Positions 33,979 through 42,358 of a stretch of 64,000 nt of DNA are shown here, one piece after another. Source of the stretch: Streptomyces spectabilis. Its GTDB lineage: Bacteria; Actinomycetota; Actinomycetes; Streptomycetales; Streptomycetaceae. The stretch is taken from NCBI RefSeq assembly GCF_008704795.1, contig NZ_CP023690.1, positions 4,846,501-4,910,500 of the forward strand. The letters run 5' to 3'. Both the position numbers and the translations under genes were made by a program. The notes under the pieces were generated by a model, which was given only the letters and a program-made list of their open reading frames with translations, was not told the origin of the DNA and did no database searches. How positions within the stretch are numbered: position 1 is the stretch's first letter; each line of letters begins with the position of its first letter.

Positions 33979-35750
33979 CGACCGTCGATCTGAAGGGCGC
34001 CCGGGAGCGCTGGGTGCGCACCGGTGGCGTGGAGCTGTGCGTCGCGGAGCTGGGCGACGCCGGGCGGCCCACGGTGCTGCTCGTGCACGGCTATCCGGAC
34101 TCCAAGGAAGTGTGGTCCGAGGTCGCCACGCGCCTGGCCGAGCGCTTCCACGTGGTGCTGTACGACGTGCGCGGCCACGGCAGGTCGACGGCCCCGAAGC
34201 CCCTGCGCGGCGGCTTCACACTGGAGAAGCTGACCGACGACTTCCTCGCGGTCGCCGACGCGGTCAGCCCGGACGCGCCGGTGCACCTGGTGGGCCACGA
34301 CTGGGGCTCGGTGCAGGCCTGGGAGTTCGTGACGGTCCAGCGCACCCAGGGGCGGATCGCGTCCTTCACCTCGATGTCGGGCCCGTCCCTCGACCACTTC
34401 GGACACTGGATCAAGAAGCGCCTGTCCCGGCCGACCCCGCGCCGGGCCGCCCAGCTCATCAACCAGGGCGCCAAGTCCTGGTACGTGTACATGCTGCACA
34501 CCCCGGTCCTCCCCGAGCTGGCCTGGCGCGGTCCGCTCGGCCGCCGCTGGCCGAAGATCCTCCAGCGCGTGGAGAAGGTGCCCGCGGACGGCTACCCCAC
34601 GCCGTCCCTGCCGACGGACGCCGCGCACGGCGCCTGGCTCTACCGCGACAACGTCCGCGCCCGGCTGCGCCGCCCCCGCCCGGACGCGTACGCGCACGTG
34701 CCGGTGCAGCTCATCACTCCCGCGGGCGACGCCTTCCTGTCCCAGCGGCTGTACGACGACCTGGAGCAGTGGGCCCCGGACCTGACCCGGCGCACGCTGC
34801 CCGCCAAGCACTGGGTGCCGCGCACCAGGCCCGACCAACTGACCGCCTGGATCACGGATTTCGTCACCACCCACGAGGACGGCGTGCCGCCGGTGGCGAG
34901 CGCGGCGTCGGCCCCCGGTAAGCACGCCGACCGGTTCTCCGGCCAGCTGGTGCTCGTCACGGGCGCGGGCAGCGGCATCGGACGGGCCACGGCGTTCGCG
35001 TTCGCCGAGGCGGGCGCGCGCGTGGTGGCCGTGGACCGGGACGCGGAGAGCGCGGCCCGCACCGCCGAGATGTCCCGGCTCGACGGCGCCCCCGCGGCCT
35101 GGGCCGAGACGGTCGACGTCAGCGACGAGCAGGCCATGGAGAAGCTCGCCGAGAAGGTCGCCACGGAGTACGGCGTGGTGGACGTTCTGGTGAACAACGC
35201 GGGCATCGGCCTGTCCGGCTCCTTCCTCGACACCAGCGCCGAGGACTGGAAGAAGGTCCTGGACGTCAATCTGTGGGGCGTCATCCACGGCTGCCGCCTC
35301 TTCGGCAAGCAGATGGCCGAGCGCGGCCAGGGCGGCCACATCGTGAACACCGCGTCGGCCGCGGCCTATCAGCCCTCGCGCGCCCTGCCGGCGTACAGCA
35401 CGTCGAAGGCGGCCGTCCTGATGCTCAGCGAGTGCCTGCGCGCCGAGCTCGCGGGCCAGGGCATCGGCGTCTCCGCCATCTGCCCGGGCTTCGTGAACAC
35501 GAACATCACGGCGACCGCCCGCTTCGCCGGGGTCTCCGCCGACGAGGAGGCCCGCCGCCAGAAGAAGTCCGCCCGGCTCTACGGCCTGCGCAACTACCCG
35601 CCGGAGAAGGTCGCGGACGCCGTCCTGCGCGCCGTGGTCCGCAACCAGGCCGTGGTGCCGGTCACCCCGGAGGCGCGTGGCGCCCATCTCATGTCCCGCT
35701 TCGCGCCCAGGGCCCTGCGCGCGCTGGCCCGATTGGAGCCACCGCTGTGA
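33975..35750 (+). CDS. Alpha/beta-hydrolase fused to short-chain dehydrogenase (EphD-like)
   Basis: A 591-residue fusion. Residues 20-300 are an epoxide-hydrolase-type alpha/beta-hydrolase with the oxyanion motif LVHGYPDSKEVW and the nucleophile Asp109 in VGHDWGS. Residues about 312-591 are a classical SDR: TGAGSGIG (about 328-335), NNAGIG, and the catalytic Tyr474-x3-Lys478 in YSTSK. The architecture and length match mycobacterial EphD, which is linked to lipid epoxide metabolism there. A joined hydrolase and oxidoreductase would allow two steps on one lipid-like substrate. Starts overlap on both sides (ATGA, GTGA). Confidence 0.9.
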   Translation: MTTVDLKGARERWVRTGGVELCVAELGDAGRPTVLLVHGYPDSKEVWSEVATRLAERFHVVLYDVRGHGRSTAPKPLRGGFTLEKLTDDFLAVADAVSPDAPVHLVGHDWGSVQAWEFVTVQRTQGRIASFTSMSGPSLDHFGHWIKKRLSRPTPRRAAQLINQGAKSWYVYMLHTPVLPELAWRGPLGRRWPKILQRVEKVPADGYPTPSLPTDAAHGAWLYRDNVRARLRRPRPDAYAHVPVQLITPAGDAFLSQRLYDDLEQWAPDLTRRTLPAKHWVPRTRPDQLTAWITDFVTTHEDGVPPVASAASAPGKHADRFSGQLVLVTGAGSGIGRATAFAFAEAGARVVAVDRDAESAARTAEMSRLDGAPAAWAETVDVSDEQAMEKLAEKVATEYGVVDVLVNNAGIGLSGSFLDTSAEDWKKVLDVNLWGVIHGCRLFGKQMAERGQGGHIVNTASAAAYQPSRALPAYSTSKAAVLMLSECLRAELAGQGIGVSAICPGFVNTNITATARFAGVSADEEARRQKKSARLYGLRNYPPEKVADAVLRAVVRNQAVVPVTPEARGAHLMSRFAPRALRALARLEPPL

Positions 35751-36679
35751 GCACGGAGCACCGCGCCACGCCGCCCCCCGAGGAGCACTACACGATCGTT
35801 CCGCGCCGGGTCTCCTTCGACTGGGACGCCACCCCGCTGCACTGGATCCCGGACGAGCCCACGGCCACCCATGTCATCAACGTCCTGCATCTGCTGCTCC
35901 CGGCAGGCGAGCGGTGGTTCGTGAAGGTCTTCAAGGAGGGCCTGCCGCTGATCACCGACCCGGTGCTGCGCGCGGACGTCAAGGGGTTCATGGGGCAGGA
36001 GGCCACGCACAGCGTGCAGCACGCGTACGTGCTCGATCACCTGGCCGCGCAGCGCCTGGACACCACCGGGTTCACCAAGTACGTGGACTTCCTGTTCGAG
36101 AAGCTCCTCGGCGAGCGGCCGCCGCTGGGCGCGCCCGTGCCCACGCAGGAGTGGCTGCGCTTCCGCCTCGCGATCGTCGCGGCCATCGAGCAGTTCACGG
36201 CGGTGCTCGGCGACTGGGTGCTGCACGCGGAGGGCCTCGACCGGGCGCGGGCGGACGAGGTCATGCTGGACCTGCTGCGCTGGCACGGCGCGGAGGAGGT
36301 CGAGCACCGCGCCGTCGCCTTCGACATGTACCAGCACTGCGGCGGCACCGGGGCCGCCCGGTACGTGCGCCGGGTGGCGGGCATGACGGTCACGGCCCCG
36401 GTGATGCTGTACCTGTGGCTGTGGGGCGCCGCGTATCTCGTCCGCCACGATCCCCGGCTGGCGGGGCGGCTGCGGTATTCGCTGCTCGCACACAACAGGG
36501 CGGTCAAGAAGGGGCTGCTGCCGACCTGGCGGCAGATAGGCGCGGCCGTGCCCCGCTATCTGCGGCGGTCGTACCATCCGTCGCAGGAGGGTTCGCTGCG
36601 CAGGGCCGTCGAGTATCTGGCCTGGTCGCCCGCCGCGCGGGCCGCGGTGGCGGCGGCCGGGCGCGCGGCGATCGCCTAG
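35747..36679 (+). CDS. Ferritin-like metal-dependent hydrolase (PF10118 type)
   Basis: A 310-residue helical protein. Candidate di-metal ligands are GQEATHSVQHA and WHGAEEVEHRAVAFD. A hydrophobic stretch (MTVTAPVMLYLWLWGAAYLV, about residues 222-241) suggests membrane association. The N-terminus reads IVPRRVSFDWDATPLHWIPD, as in this family. The start GTG 35747 overlaps the preceding stop, so it is coupled to the EphD-like gene. Its reaction is unknown; it may act on the same lipid substrate. Confidence 0.85.
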   Translation: MSTEHRATPPPEEHYTIVPRRVSFDWDATPLHWIPDEPTATHVINVLHLLLPAGERWFVKVFKEGLPLITDPVLRADVKGFMGQEATHSVQHAYVLDHLAAQRLDTTGFTKYVDFLFEKLLGERPPLGAPVPTQEWLRFRLAIVAAIEQFTAVLGDWVLHAEGLDRARADEVMLDLLRWHGAEEVEHRAVAFDMYQHCGGTGAARYVRRVAGMTVTAPVMLYLWLWGAAYLVRHDPRLAGRLRYSLLAHNRAVKKGLLPTWRQIGAAVPRYLRRSYHPSQEGSLRRAVEYLAWSPAARAAVAAAGRAAIA

Positions 36680-36738
36680 CGCCGAGTACGACCGGGGCCG
36701 CTGGTGCCGCCGGTGCCGCCGGGAAAGGACGGGGAGCG

Positions 36739-37749
36739 TTGGACGAGCACAGGGAGGAAGCCCGGGTCGCGGAGGCACCGGGACCGCCCCCGGTGGAGCC
36801 GCCGGGCGCGCCCCGGGTGGAGTACCGCATAGAGGATCTCGCCCACCACAGCGGAGCCACGGTGCGCACCATCCGGGCCTATCAGGACCGTGGCCTGCTC
36901 CCCCGGCCGGAGCGGCGCGGGCGGTCCAATGTGTACGGCGACGCCCATCTGGCGCGGCTGCGCCAGATCGCGGACCTGCTCGACCGGGGGTACACCCTGG
37001 CCTCCATCAAGGAGCTGCTCGAAGCCTGGGACGCGGGCCGTGGCCTCGGCGGCGTCCTCGGTCTGGTCGCCGAGGTCGACGGGCCGTGGACGGACGAGAA
37101 GGCCGACCGGATCACCCGGGCGGAGCTGGCGGCGGCGTTCGGCGGCACTCCGGACGACGCCGCGGTCGCGGACGCCGTGGCGCTCGGCGTGCTCGAACCG
37201 CTGCCGGGGACGGACGACGAGTTCCTGGTGCCGAGCCCCCAGGAGCTGGCGGTGGCCGCCGAGTTGCACGCGGCGGGTGTTCCGCTGTCGGCGATCGGCG
37301 GACATTTGCGGGAGTTGCGGGGGCAGGTCGAGCACATAGCGGCGCGTTTCCTGGAGTTCACCAATGAGCACGTCTTCGCGCGCTATCTGGGAAACCATCC
37401 GCCGAGCGAGGCGGACGCGGCGGAGGCGGCCTCCCTCATCCGCAGACTGAGGCCGCTCGCGCAGAAGTCGGTCGACGCCGAACTGGCCCGTGCCATGCGC
37501 CTGTTCGCCACCCGTCACCTCCGTCGCCATCTGGCCGCGGAGGAGCCGCCGCAGCGGCGTGACGAGCTGCAGTACGTGGCGCTGCCCGCCAGCACAATGG
37601 ACGCGGTCCAGGCGCTGGTTGGGCAGGAGAACATGGCCGCGTTCATCACGGCGGCAGCCGAACGCGAGCTGCACAGCCGGACATTGGATGCACTTACGAC
37701 AACTAGGAATGATTCCGGCATAGTTCCCCAAAAGCCTCCTTTCGCCTGA
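36739..37749 (+). CDS. MerR-family transcriptional regulator of the EphD-like operon
   Basis: A 336-residue protein with a MerR winged helix at about residues 29-98: YRIEDLAHHSGATVRTIRAY, then YTLASIKELLEAW. The effector region is long and has no metal-binding cysteines. The C-terminal segment (STMDAVQALVGQENMAAFI) resembles ribbon-helix or antitoxin-like motifs, but this is uncertain. The start is TTG 36739, with AAGGA 9 bases upstream; no ATG or GTG fits. It is probably the regulator of the three genes before it, from which it is separated by 59 bases. Confidence 0.85.
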   Translation: MDEHREEARVAEAPGPPPVEPPGAPRVEYRIEDLAHHSGATVRTIRAYQDRGLLPRPERRGRSNVYGDAHLARLRQIADLLDRGYTLASIKELLEAWDAGRGLGGVLGLVAEVDGPWTDEKADRITRAELAAAFGGTPDDAAVADAVALGVLEPLPGTDDEFLVPSPQELAVAAELHAAGVPLSAIGGHLRELRGQVEHIAARFLEFTNEHVFARYLGNHPPSEADAAEAASLIRRLRPLAQKSVDAELARAMRLFATRHLRRHLAAEEPPQRRDELQYVALPASTMDAVQALVGQENMAAFITAAAERELHSRTLDALTTTRNDSGIVPQKPPFA

Positions 37750-37752
37750 GAG

Positions 37753-37806
37753 TTGTCCACAGAATTTCCAAGTGGCCTGTGGATAACCAGACTTGTCTGT
37801 GGATCA
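37753..37806. promoter_or_regulatory. DnaA-box cluster upstream of kptA
   Basis: Boxes are TTGTCCACA (37753-37761, plus), TTATCCACA (37778-37786, minus) and TGATCCACA (37798-37806, minus, one mismatch). The three lie within 54 bases in the spacer between the MerR gene and kptA. Confidence 0.75.
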
Positions 37807-37890
37807 AACCTGGAAAGCTGAATTCCTCCGTGAAAAGTCGATGGCAGAAAACCGAGTGCGTGGAGAACGGCGGACCGCGACGCTGAAGAG

Positions 37891-38502
37891 ATGAAAGAAG
37901 GACAAGCTCCGGAAGGACGCCCTCTGGACGAGAGAGGCACGGGAGAGGCCCCTCCGGGCGACCAGCGCGCCCTAAAGGTGTCGAAATACCTGTCGAAGCA
38001 CCTGCGGCACCAGCCCGAGCGCATCGGGATCACCCTCGACGACAGCGGCTGGGTGGACATCGGCACATTGCTCGCGGCCGCAGCGGCCCATGGGTTCCGC
38101 TTCACCCGGGCCGAGCTCGACCACGTGGTGGCCGCCAACGACAAGCAGCGGTTCACGGTGGACGGCGACCGGATCCGCGCCAACCAGGGCCACTCCGTCA
38201 CCGTGGACCTCCGGCTGCCCCCGGCCGTCCCGCCCGCGTACCTCCACCACGGCACGGTGGCCCGCCATCTCCCCGCGATCCGGGCCGAGGGCCTGCGGCC
38301 GATGAACCGGCACGCGGTCCACCTCTCGCCCGACCGCGAGACGGCCACGCGCGTGGGAGCGCGGCGCGGCCGCCCCGTCGTCCTGTCCGTCGACTCCGGC
38401 GCGATGCACCGCGACGGCCACGTCTTCCACGTCAGCGCCAACGGCGTCTGGCTCACCGCCGCCGTGCCCGCCCGCTATCTGCGCTTCCCGGCACCCCACT
38501 GA
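37891..38502 (+). CDS. kptA: RNA 2'-phosphotransferase (Tpt1/KptA)
   Basis: A 203-residue enzyme that moves a 2'-phosphate from RNA to NAD+, giving ADP-ribose 1'',2''-cyclic phosphate. Family motifs are SKYLSKHLRHQPERIG, RFTVDGDRIRANQGHS, the HHGTV NAD-binding element, LRPMNRHAVHLSPD, and SVDSGAMHRDGHVF. The N-terminal 25 residues are an extra charged extension. In yeast the substrate is spliced tRNA; in bacteria the substrate is not known. The start is ATG 37891, with GAAGAGA upstream. Confidence 0.93.
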   Translation: MKEGQAPEGRPLDERGTGEAPPGDQRALKVSKYLSKHLRHQPERIGITLDDSGWVDIGTLLAAAAAHGFRFTRAELDHVVAANDKQRFTVDGDRIRANQGHSVTVDLRLPPAVPPAYLHHGTVARHLPAIRAEGLRPMNRHAVHLSPDRETATRVGARRGRPVVLSVDSGAMHRDGHVFHVSANGVWLTAAVPARYLRFPAPH

Positions 38503-38540
38503 CCCGACTCGGCACGGCGGGCCCTGACCGGGCAGGATCG

Positions 38541-38993
38541 ATGAGCATGGAGCATCTGCACAGCACCGAGGCGGCCGTGAGGGCACTGCGGGAGATAGCC
38601 CGCGAGTACAACCTGGAGTTCGAGGTCAGCCACGACATAGGCGCCGACCGGACGTCCCGGCGCACCGCGGCCGGGGTCGCCGTGACCACCGACGCGGACG
38701 GCTCGCTGCCGCACGAGGCGTTCGTGGAGTTCGGCGGCTCGCCTCGGGTGTCCGTGCGGCTCTACCCGGACGACGACGCTGTGATCAGCGTCGACGGCGT
38801 CGAGTGCCACGACGTGCCGCGCGACCACGTGCCGCCCTTCCTGCGGTCCGTCCTCGGCGGCCTGGCGTACGTCAAGGGGCGGCGCTTCCCGCCCGGCTAC
38901 TGGCTGGTCGTGCCGCTGCCCGGGGACGCGACGTACAAGGAGCTGATTCCCATGATCTCGCTCACTCCCTGGCTCAGCGGAAAGGTCCGCTGA
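38541..38993 (+). CDS. Small hypothetical protein
   Basis: A 150-residue soluble protein that I do not recognise. It begins with a helix (TEAAVRALREIAREYNLEF), continues as a mixed beta region and ends in PGYWLVVPLPGDATYKELIP. No catalytic motif is seen. ATG 38541 or ATG 38547 may be the start. It lies 38 bases after kptA and may be in the same transcript. Confidence 0.65.
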   Translation: MSMEHLHSTEAAVRALREIAREYNLEFEVSHDIGADRTSRRTAAGVAVTTDADGSLPHEAFVEFGGSPRVSVRLYPDDDAVISVDGVECHDVPRDHVPPFLRSVLGGLAYVKGRRFPPGYWLVVPLPGDATYKELIPMISLTPWLSGKVR

Positions 38994-38998
38994 GCTCA

Positions 38999-39018
38999 AG
39001 GCACTCGGCGAAGTGCCT
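38999..39018 (+). terminator. Short terminator-like hairpin
   Basis: AGGCACT (38999-39005) pairs with AGTGCCT (39012-39018) around a 6-base loop, just after the stop at 38993. Confidence 0.45.
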
Positions 39019-39098
39019 GGCAGCGACCCTGGCCGGGCCCGCGACGGCGCCCGGACCGCGGGCCGGGGCCCGATCCGGGCCGCCGTACGCTCGAACGC

Positions 39099-40001
39099 AT
39101 GAGTCTGCGTCTGAGCACCGTGATCCTGCCCGTGGCCCGCTGGCACGAAGGCGGCAAGGAGCGCTGGCAGCGCGCTGAGGAACTGGGCTTCCACACCGCG
39201 TACACCTACGACCACCTCTCCTGGCGGACCTTCCGCGACGGGCCGTGGTTCGGCGCGGTGCCCACGCTGACCGCCGCCGCGGCCGCCACCGAGCGCATGC
39301 GCCTGGGCACACTCGTGACCTCGCCGAACTTCCGGCACCCGGTCACGCTCGCCAAGGAGCTGATCACGCTGGACGACGTGTCGAACGGACGGATCACCCT
39401 CGGCATCGGCGCGGGCGGCAACGGCTTCGACGCCACCGCGCTGCGCCGCGCCGACGAGGAGCCCTGGACACCCCGTGAACGCGCGGACCACTTCGGGGAG
39501 TTCCTGCCCCTGCTCGACCGCCTGCTCACCGAGGACGCGGTGACCTACGAGGGCGAGCACTACGCGGCGCACGAGGCGCGGAACATCCCGGGCTGCGTGC
39601 AGCGCCCCCGGCTGCCGTTCGCGGTCGCCGCGACGGGCCCGCGCGGCCTGCGGCTCGCCGCCCGGTACGGCCAGGCCTGGGTGACCACCGGCGACCCGAA
39701 GATCTCCGCGACCGGCACCCCCGAGGAGTCCCTGGAGGCCATCCGCGGCCAGGTCGACCGCCTCGGCGCCGCCTGCGAGCAGGTCGGCCGCGACGCCGGC
39801 GAGCTGCCCAAGATCCTGCTCACCGGCTTCACTCCGGACCGGCCCCTTGCGTCCTTCGACGCCTTCGTGGAGTTCGCGGGCAAGCACGCCGCGCTCGGCT
39901 TCGACGAGATCGTGCTGCACTGGCCGCTGCCGGGCACGGACTTCGCCGCGGACGAGAAGGTCTTCGAGCGCATCGCGACGGAGGCCCTGGCGCAGCTGTG
40001 A
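39099..40001 (+). CDS. LLM-class flavin/F420-dependent oxidoreductase
   Basis: A 300-residue luciferase-like monooxygenase fold (TIM barrel). Signatures include LGFHTAYTYDHLSW, MRLGTLVTSPNFRHPVTLAKELITLD and GRITLGIGAGGNGFDA. These are close to F420-dependent members of the family. The substrate is unknown. The start is ATG 39099. There is no clear operon partner. Confidence 0.85.
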   Translation: MSLRLSTVILPVARWHEGGKERWQRAEELGFHTAYTYDHLSWRTFRDGPWFGAVPTLTAAAAATERMRLGTLVTSPNFRHPVTLAKELITLDDVSNGRITLGIGAGGNGFDATALRRADEEPWTPRERADHFGEFLPLLDRLLTEDAVTYEGEHYAAHEARNIPGCVQRPRLPFAVAATGPRGLRLAARYGQAWVTTGDPKISATGTPEESLEAIRGQVDRLGAACEQVGRDAGELPKILLTGFTPDRPLASFDAFVEFAGKHAALGFDEIVLHWPLPGTDFAADEKVFERIATEALAQL

Positions 40002-40176
40002 CGGAGAGGGAGGCCCTGGCGCAGCCGTGACAGAGGCGCCGGCGCGGCTGTGGGCGCCGCCGGAGGGGGCTCGTCCGCCGTAGTCCGGGGTACGGGCGGG
40101 GCGTGCGGGGGCGCGTTGTACTCAAATGTGCGCCCCGCCACACACCCGTGCGCGCATATGCGGGACAATCAGCTAC

Positions 40177-41061
40177 GTGACCTCAGCTACCGCCCGGCCC
40201 CGGACCCCGGACCCCTCCGTACCGCCCCGGCTGATCGCCACGGACCTGGACGGCACGCTGCTGCGCGACGACAAGTCCGTGTCCGAGCGCACGATCGCCG
40301 CACTCGCCGCCGCCGAGACGGCCGGGATCGAGGTCTTCTTCGTGACCGGGCGCCCCGCTCGCTGGATGAACGTGGTCGCCGACCACGTCCACGGCCACGG
40401 CCTGGCGATCTGCGCGAACGGCGCGGCGGTCGTCGACCTGCACGGCGGCCCCGGGGCGCACCGCTTCACCAAGGTGCGGGGCCTGGCCGCGCCGAACGCC
40501 CTCGAGGTCGTCGAGCTGCTCCGCGCCGCCGCTCCCGGCACGTCCTTCGCCGTCGACCGTACGGGCGGGGTGCACCACGAGCCGGAGTACCCGCCGCTGC
40601 GCATGGACCCCGCGGGCAGCGTGGCACCCGCGGAGAAGCTCCTCATGGCGGACGCCGCCTGCGCGGAGGAGCCCATCCTCAAGCTGCTCGCCCACCACCC
40701 CGAGATGGCACCGGACGCCTTCCTGGCACTCGCGCGCGAAGCCGCGGGCGGGCGCGCCGAGATCACCCGCTCCAGCCCGACCGCCCTCCTGGAGATCAGC
40801 GCCCCCGGCGTCACCAAGGCGGGCACCCTCGCGCTGTGCTGCGCCGAGCGCGGCATCTCCCCGGACGAGGTCGTGGCCTTCGGGGACATGCCGAACGACG
40901 TGGAGATGCTCTCCTGGGCCGGAGTGTCGTACGCGATGGGCAACGCCCACCCCGACGTGATCGCCGCCGCCTCGGGCCGTACGGTCGCCAACAACGAGGA
41001 CGGCGTGGCGGTCGTCATCGAACGCATCCTGGCGGACCGCCTCTCCGTAGAGGCCGGTTGA
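40177..41061 (+). CDS. HAD-superfamily phosphatase (Cof type)
   Basis: A 294-residue Cof/IIB hydrolase with [11 protein letters not shown] (nucleophile Asp), FVTGRPARW, VTKAGTLAL (motif III lysine) and GDMPNDVEML (motif IV). The start chosen is GTG 40177, because the earlier in-frame ATG at 40126 is followed by poor Streptomyces codons (ATA, TGC GGG ACA). A GACAAT about 10 bases before the GTG could be a -10 for a leaderless message. It is a paralogue of the serS-coupled protein at 27779. Confidence 0.85.
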   Translation: MTSATARPRTPDPSVPPRLIATDLDGTLLRDDKSVSERTIAALAAAETAGIEVFFVTGRPARWMNVVADHVHGHGLAICANGAAVVDLHGGPGAHRFTKVRGLAAPNALEVVELLRAAAPGTSFAVDRTGGVHHEPEYPPLRMDPAGSVAPAEKLLMADAACAEEPILKLLAHHPEMAPDAFLALAREAAGGRAEITRSSPTALLEISAPGVTKAGTLALCCAERGISPDEVVAFGDMPNDVEMLSWAGVSYAMGNAHPDVIAAASGRTVANNEDGVAVVIERILADRLSVEAG

Positions 41062-41093
41062 GGCTGATCAGCCCTTAGGCCCCTAGAGGCCGA

Positions 41094-42233
41094 TCAGCCC
41101 GTAGAGGCCGACTCCAGGCTCACCCCGCGCTCGTCCAGCCACTTCGCCGGGTCCACGCCCGAGCCCAGGTCCGGGGTGAGGCGGGCCTCGAAGTGCAGAT
41201 GCGGCCCTGTCGAGTTGCCCGTCGTGCCCGCCTGCCCGACCCACTGCCCGGCGCGTACCGCGTCCCCCTGGTCGACGGTCACGGCCGCCAGGTGCGCGTA
41301 CTGCGTGTAGTAGCCGTCCGGGTGGCGCACCACGACCTCGATGCCGAAGGCCCCGCCGCAGGCGACCCGCACCACGCGCCCCTCGCCCACCGCCCGTACC
41401 GGGGCACCGATGTCGACGGCGAAGTCCTGCCCCGTGTGCCGTCGCGCCCACCGCTCGCCCGCGCTGTCGAAGCCCGCGGACAGCTCGTACGTCTCCACGG
41501 GCGCCACCCACGCGCGCGTGGCGGCCGGTTCCGGTTGCTCCAGGCGCACGGCGCCCCGGCACTGACCGGCCGTTACAGCCTCGTCCGCCTCGCCCTGGAG
41601 GGTCCAGCGCGCCGACTCCAGCTTCGTCTCGATGTTCCTCTTCAGGCGCGCGAGGCGTGCCGTGCGCCGGTCGAGAACGCCGCGCGCCCGCTCCGCCGAC
41701 TGCCTGGCGGTCGTCAGCCGGGCGGCGGCCCGCTGGGTCTTGGCGACGGCGTTGGTGACGGCGAGGTCTGCCTGGCCGAGGGCGCGCCTGCCGCGCAGCA
41801 GTTCGTCGGGGCTGTCCGCGAGCAGCAGCCGCGCGGTGAGCGGAAGACCGCCGCCGGTGCGGTACTGCGCGCTGGCCATCCGACCGAGGTCCTCGCGCAG
41901 GACGGCGACCTGGTAGCGCTCGTCGGCGAGCAGCCGGTCGAGCTTCTTGACGCGGCCCCGCTGCAGTTCGGCGGCGCGCCGCTCCACTTCGTAGCGCTCG
42001 GTGGCCTTGGACGCCTCTTCGTAGAGGCGGACCACCTCGGCGCTGGTGCCCGACCCTTCGGGGCCGTCCGTCCTGTCCGTCCCGTCGGTCCCGTGGGCGG
42101 CCGCGGTCGGCGGCGTGCCCAGGGCGATGAGCGCGCACAGCAGGACCGGCACGGCGACCAGGCGCCGCGGACGGCGGGTACGGACACGGCGCGGACGACT
42201 CGGGCGGCTCGGGCTGCTCGGGCGGGCACACAT
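41094..42233 (-). CDS. Secreted M23-family (LytM) peptidase with coiled-coil region
   Basis: A 379-residue cell-wall peptidase or activator. A basic N-terminus and a hydrophobic segment (about 24-46) form a signal peptide or anchor. Residues about 65-210 are charged heptad-like coiled coil. The C-terminal LytM domain has HTGQDFAVDIG (His and Asp zinc ligands) and HLHFEARL (HxH), so the zinc site looks complete. Such proteins cleave peptidoglycan cross-links or activate amidases. The start ATG 42233 has only a distant G-rich site. It is convergent to the HAD gene. Confidence 0.88.
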   Translation of the reverse strand: MCARPSSPSRPSRPRRVRTRRPRRLVAVPVLLCALIALGTPPTAAAHGTDGTDRTDGPEGSGTSAEVVRLYEEASKATERYEVERRAAELQRGRVKKLDRLLADERYQVAVLREDLGRMASAQYRTGGGLPLTARLLLADSPDELLRGRRALGQADLAVTNAVAKTQRAAARLTTARQSAERARGVLDRRTARLARLKRNIETKLESARWTLQGEADEAVTAGQCRGAVRLEQPEPAATRAWVAPVETYELSAGFDSAGERWARRHTGQDFAVDIGAPVRAVGEGRVVRVACGGAFGIEVVVRHPDGYYTQYAHLAAVTVDQGDAVRAGQWVGQAGTTGNSTGPHLHFEARLTPDLGSGVDPAKWLDERGVSLESASTG

Positions 42234-42358
42234 GACTCGGATCGTTGCCCCCACGCGCGCGTGTCGCCCGGCGGACTCGTACGCGCGGGGGACCGGGTGA
42301 CCCGTACGGTGCACCCGCGTACCGCCGATCAGCGGCCGGGCAGAGCGGCGGCAGGGCC

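Noticed and set aside
33564..35687. Open frame of 707 codons antisense to the EphD-like gene
   Set aside because: Same antisense effect; the sense strand has all hydrolase and SDR motifs.
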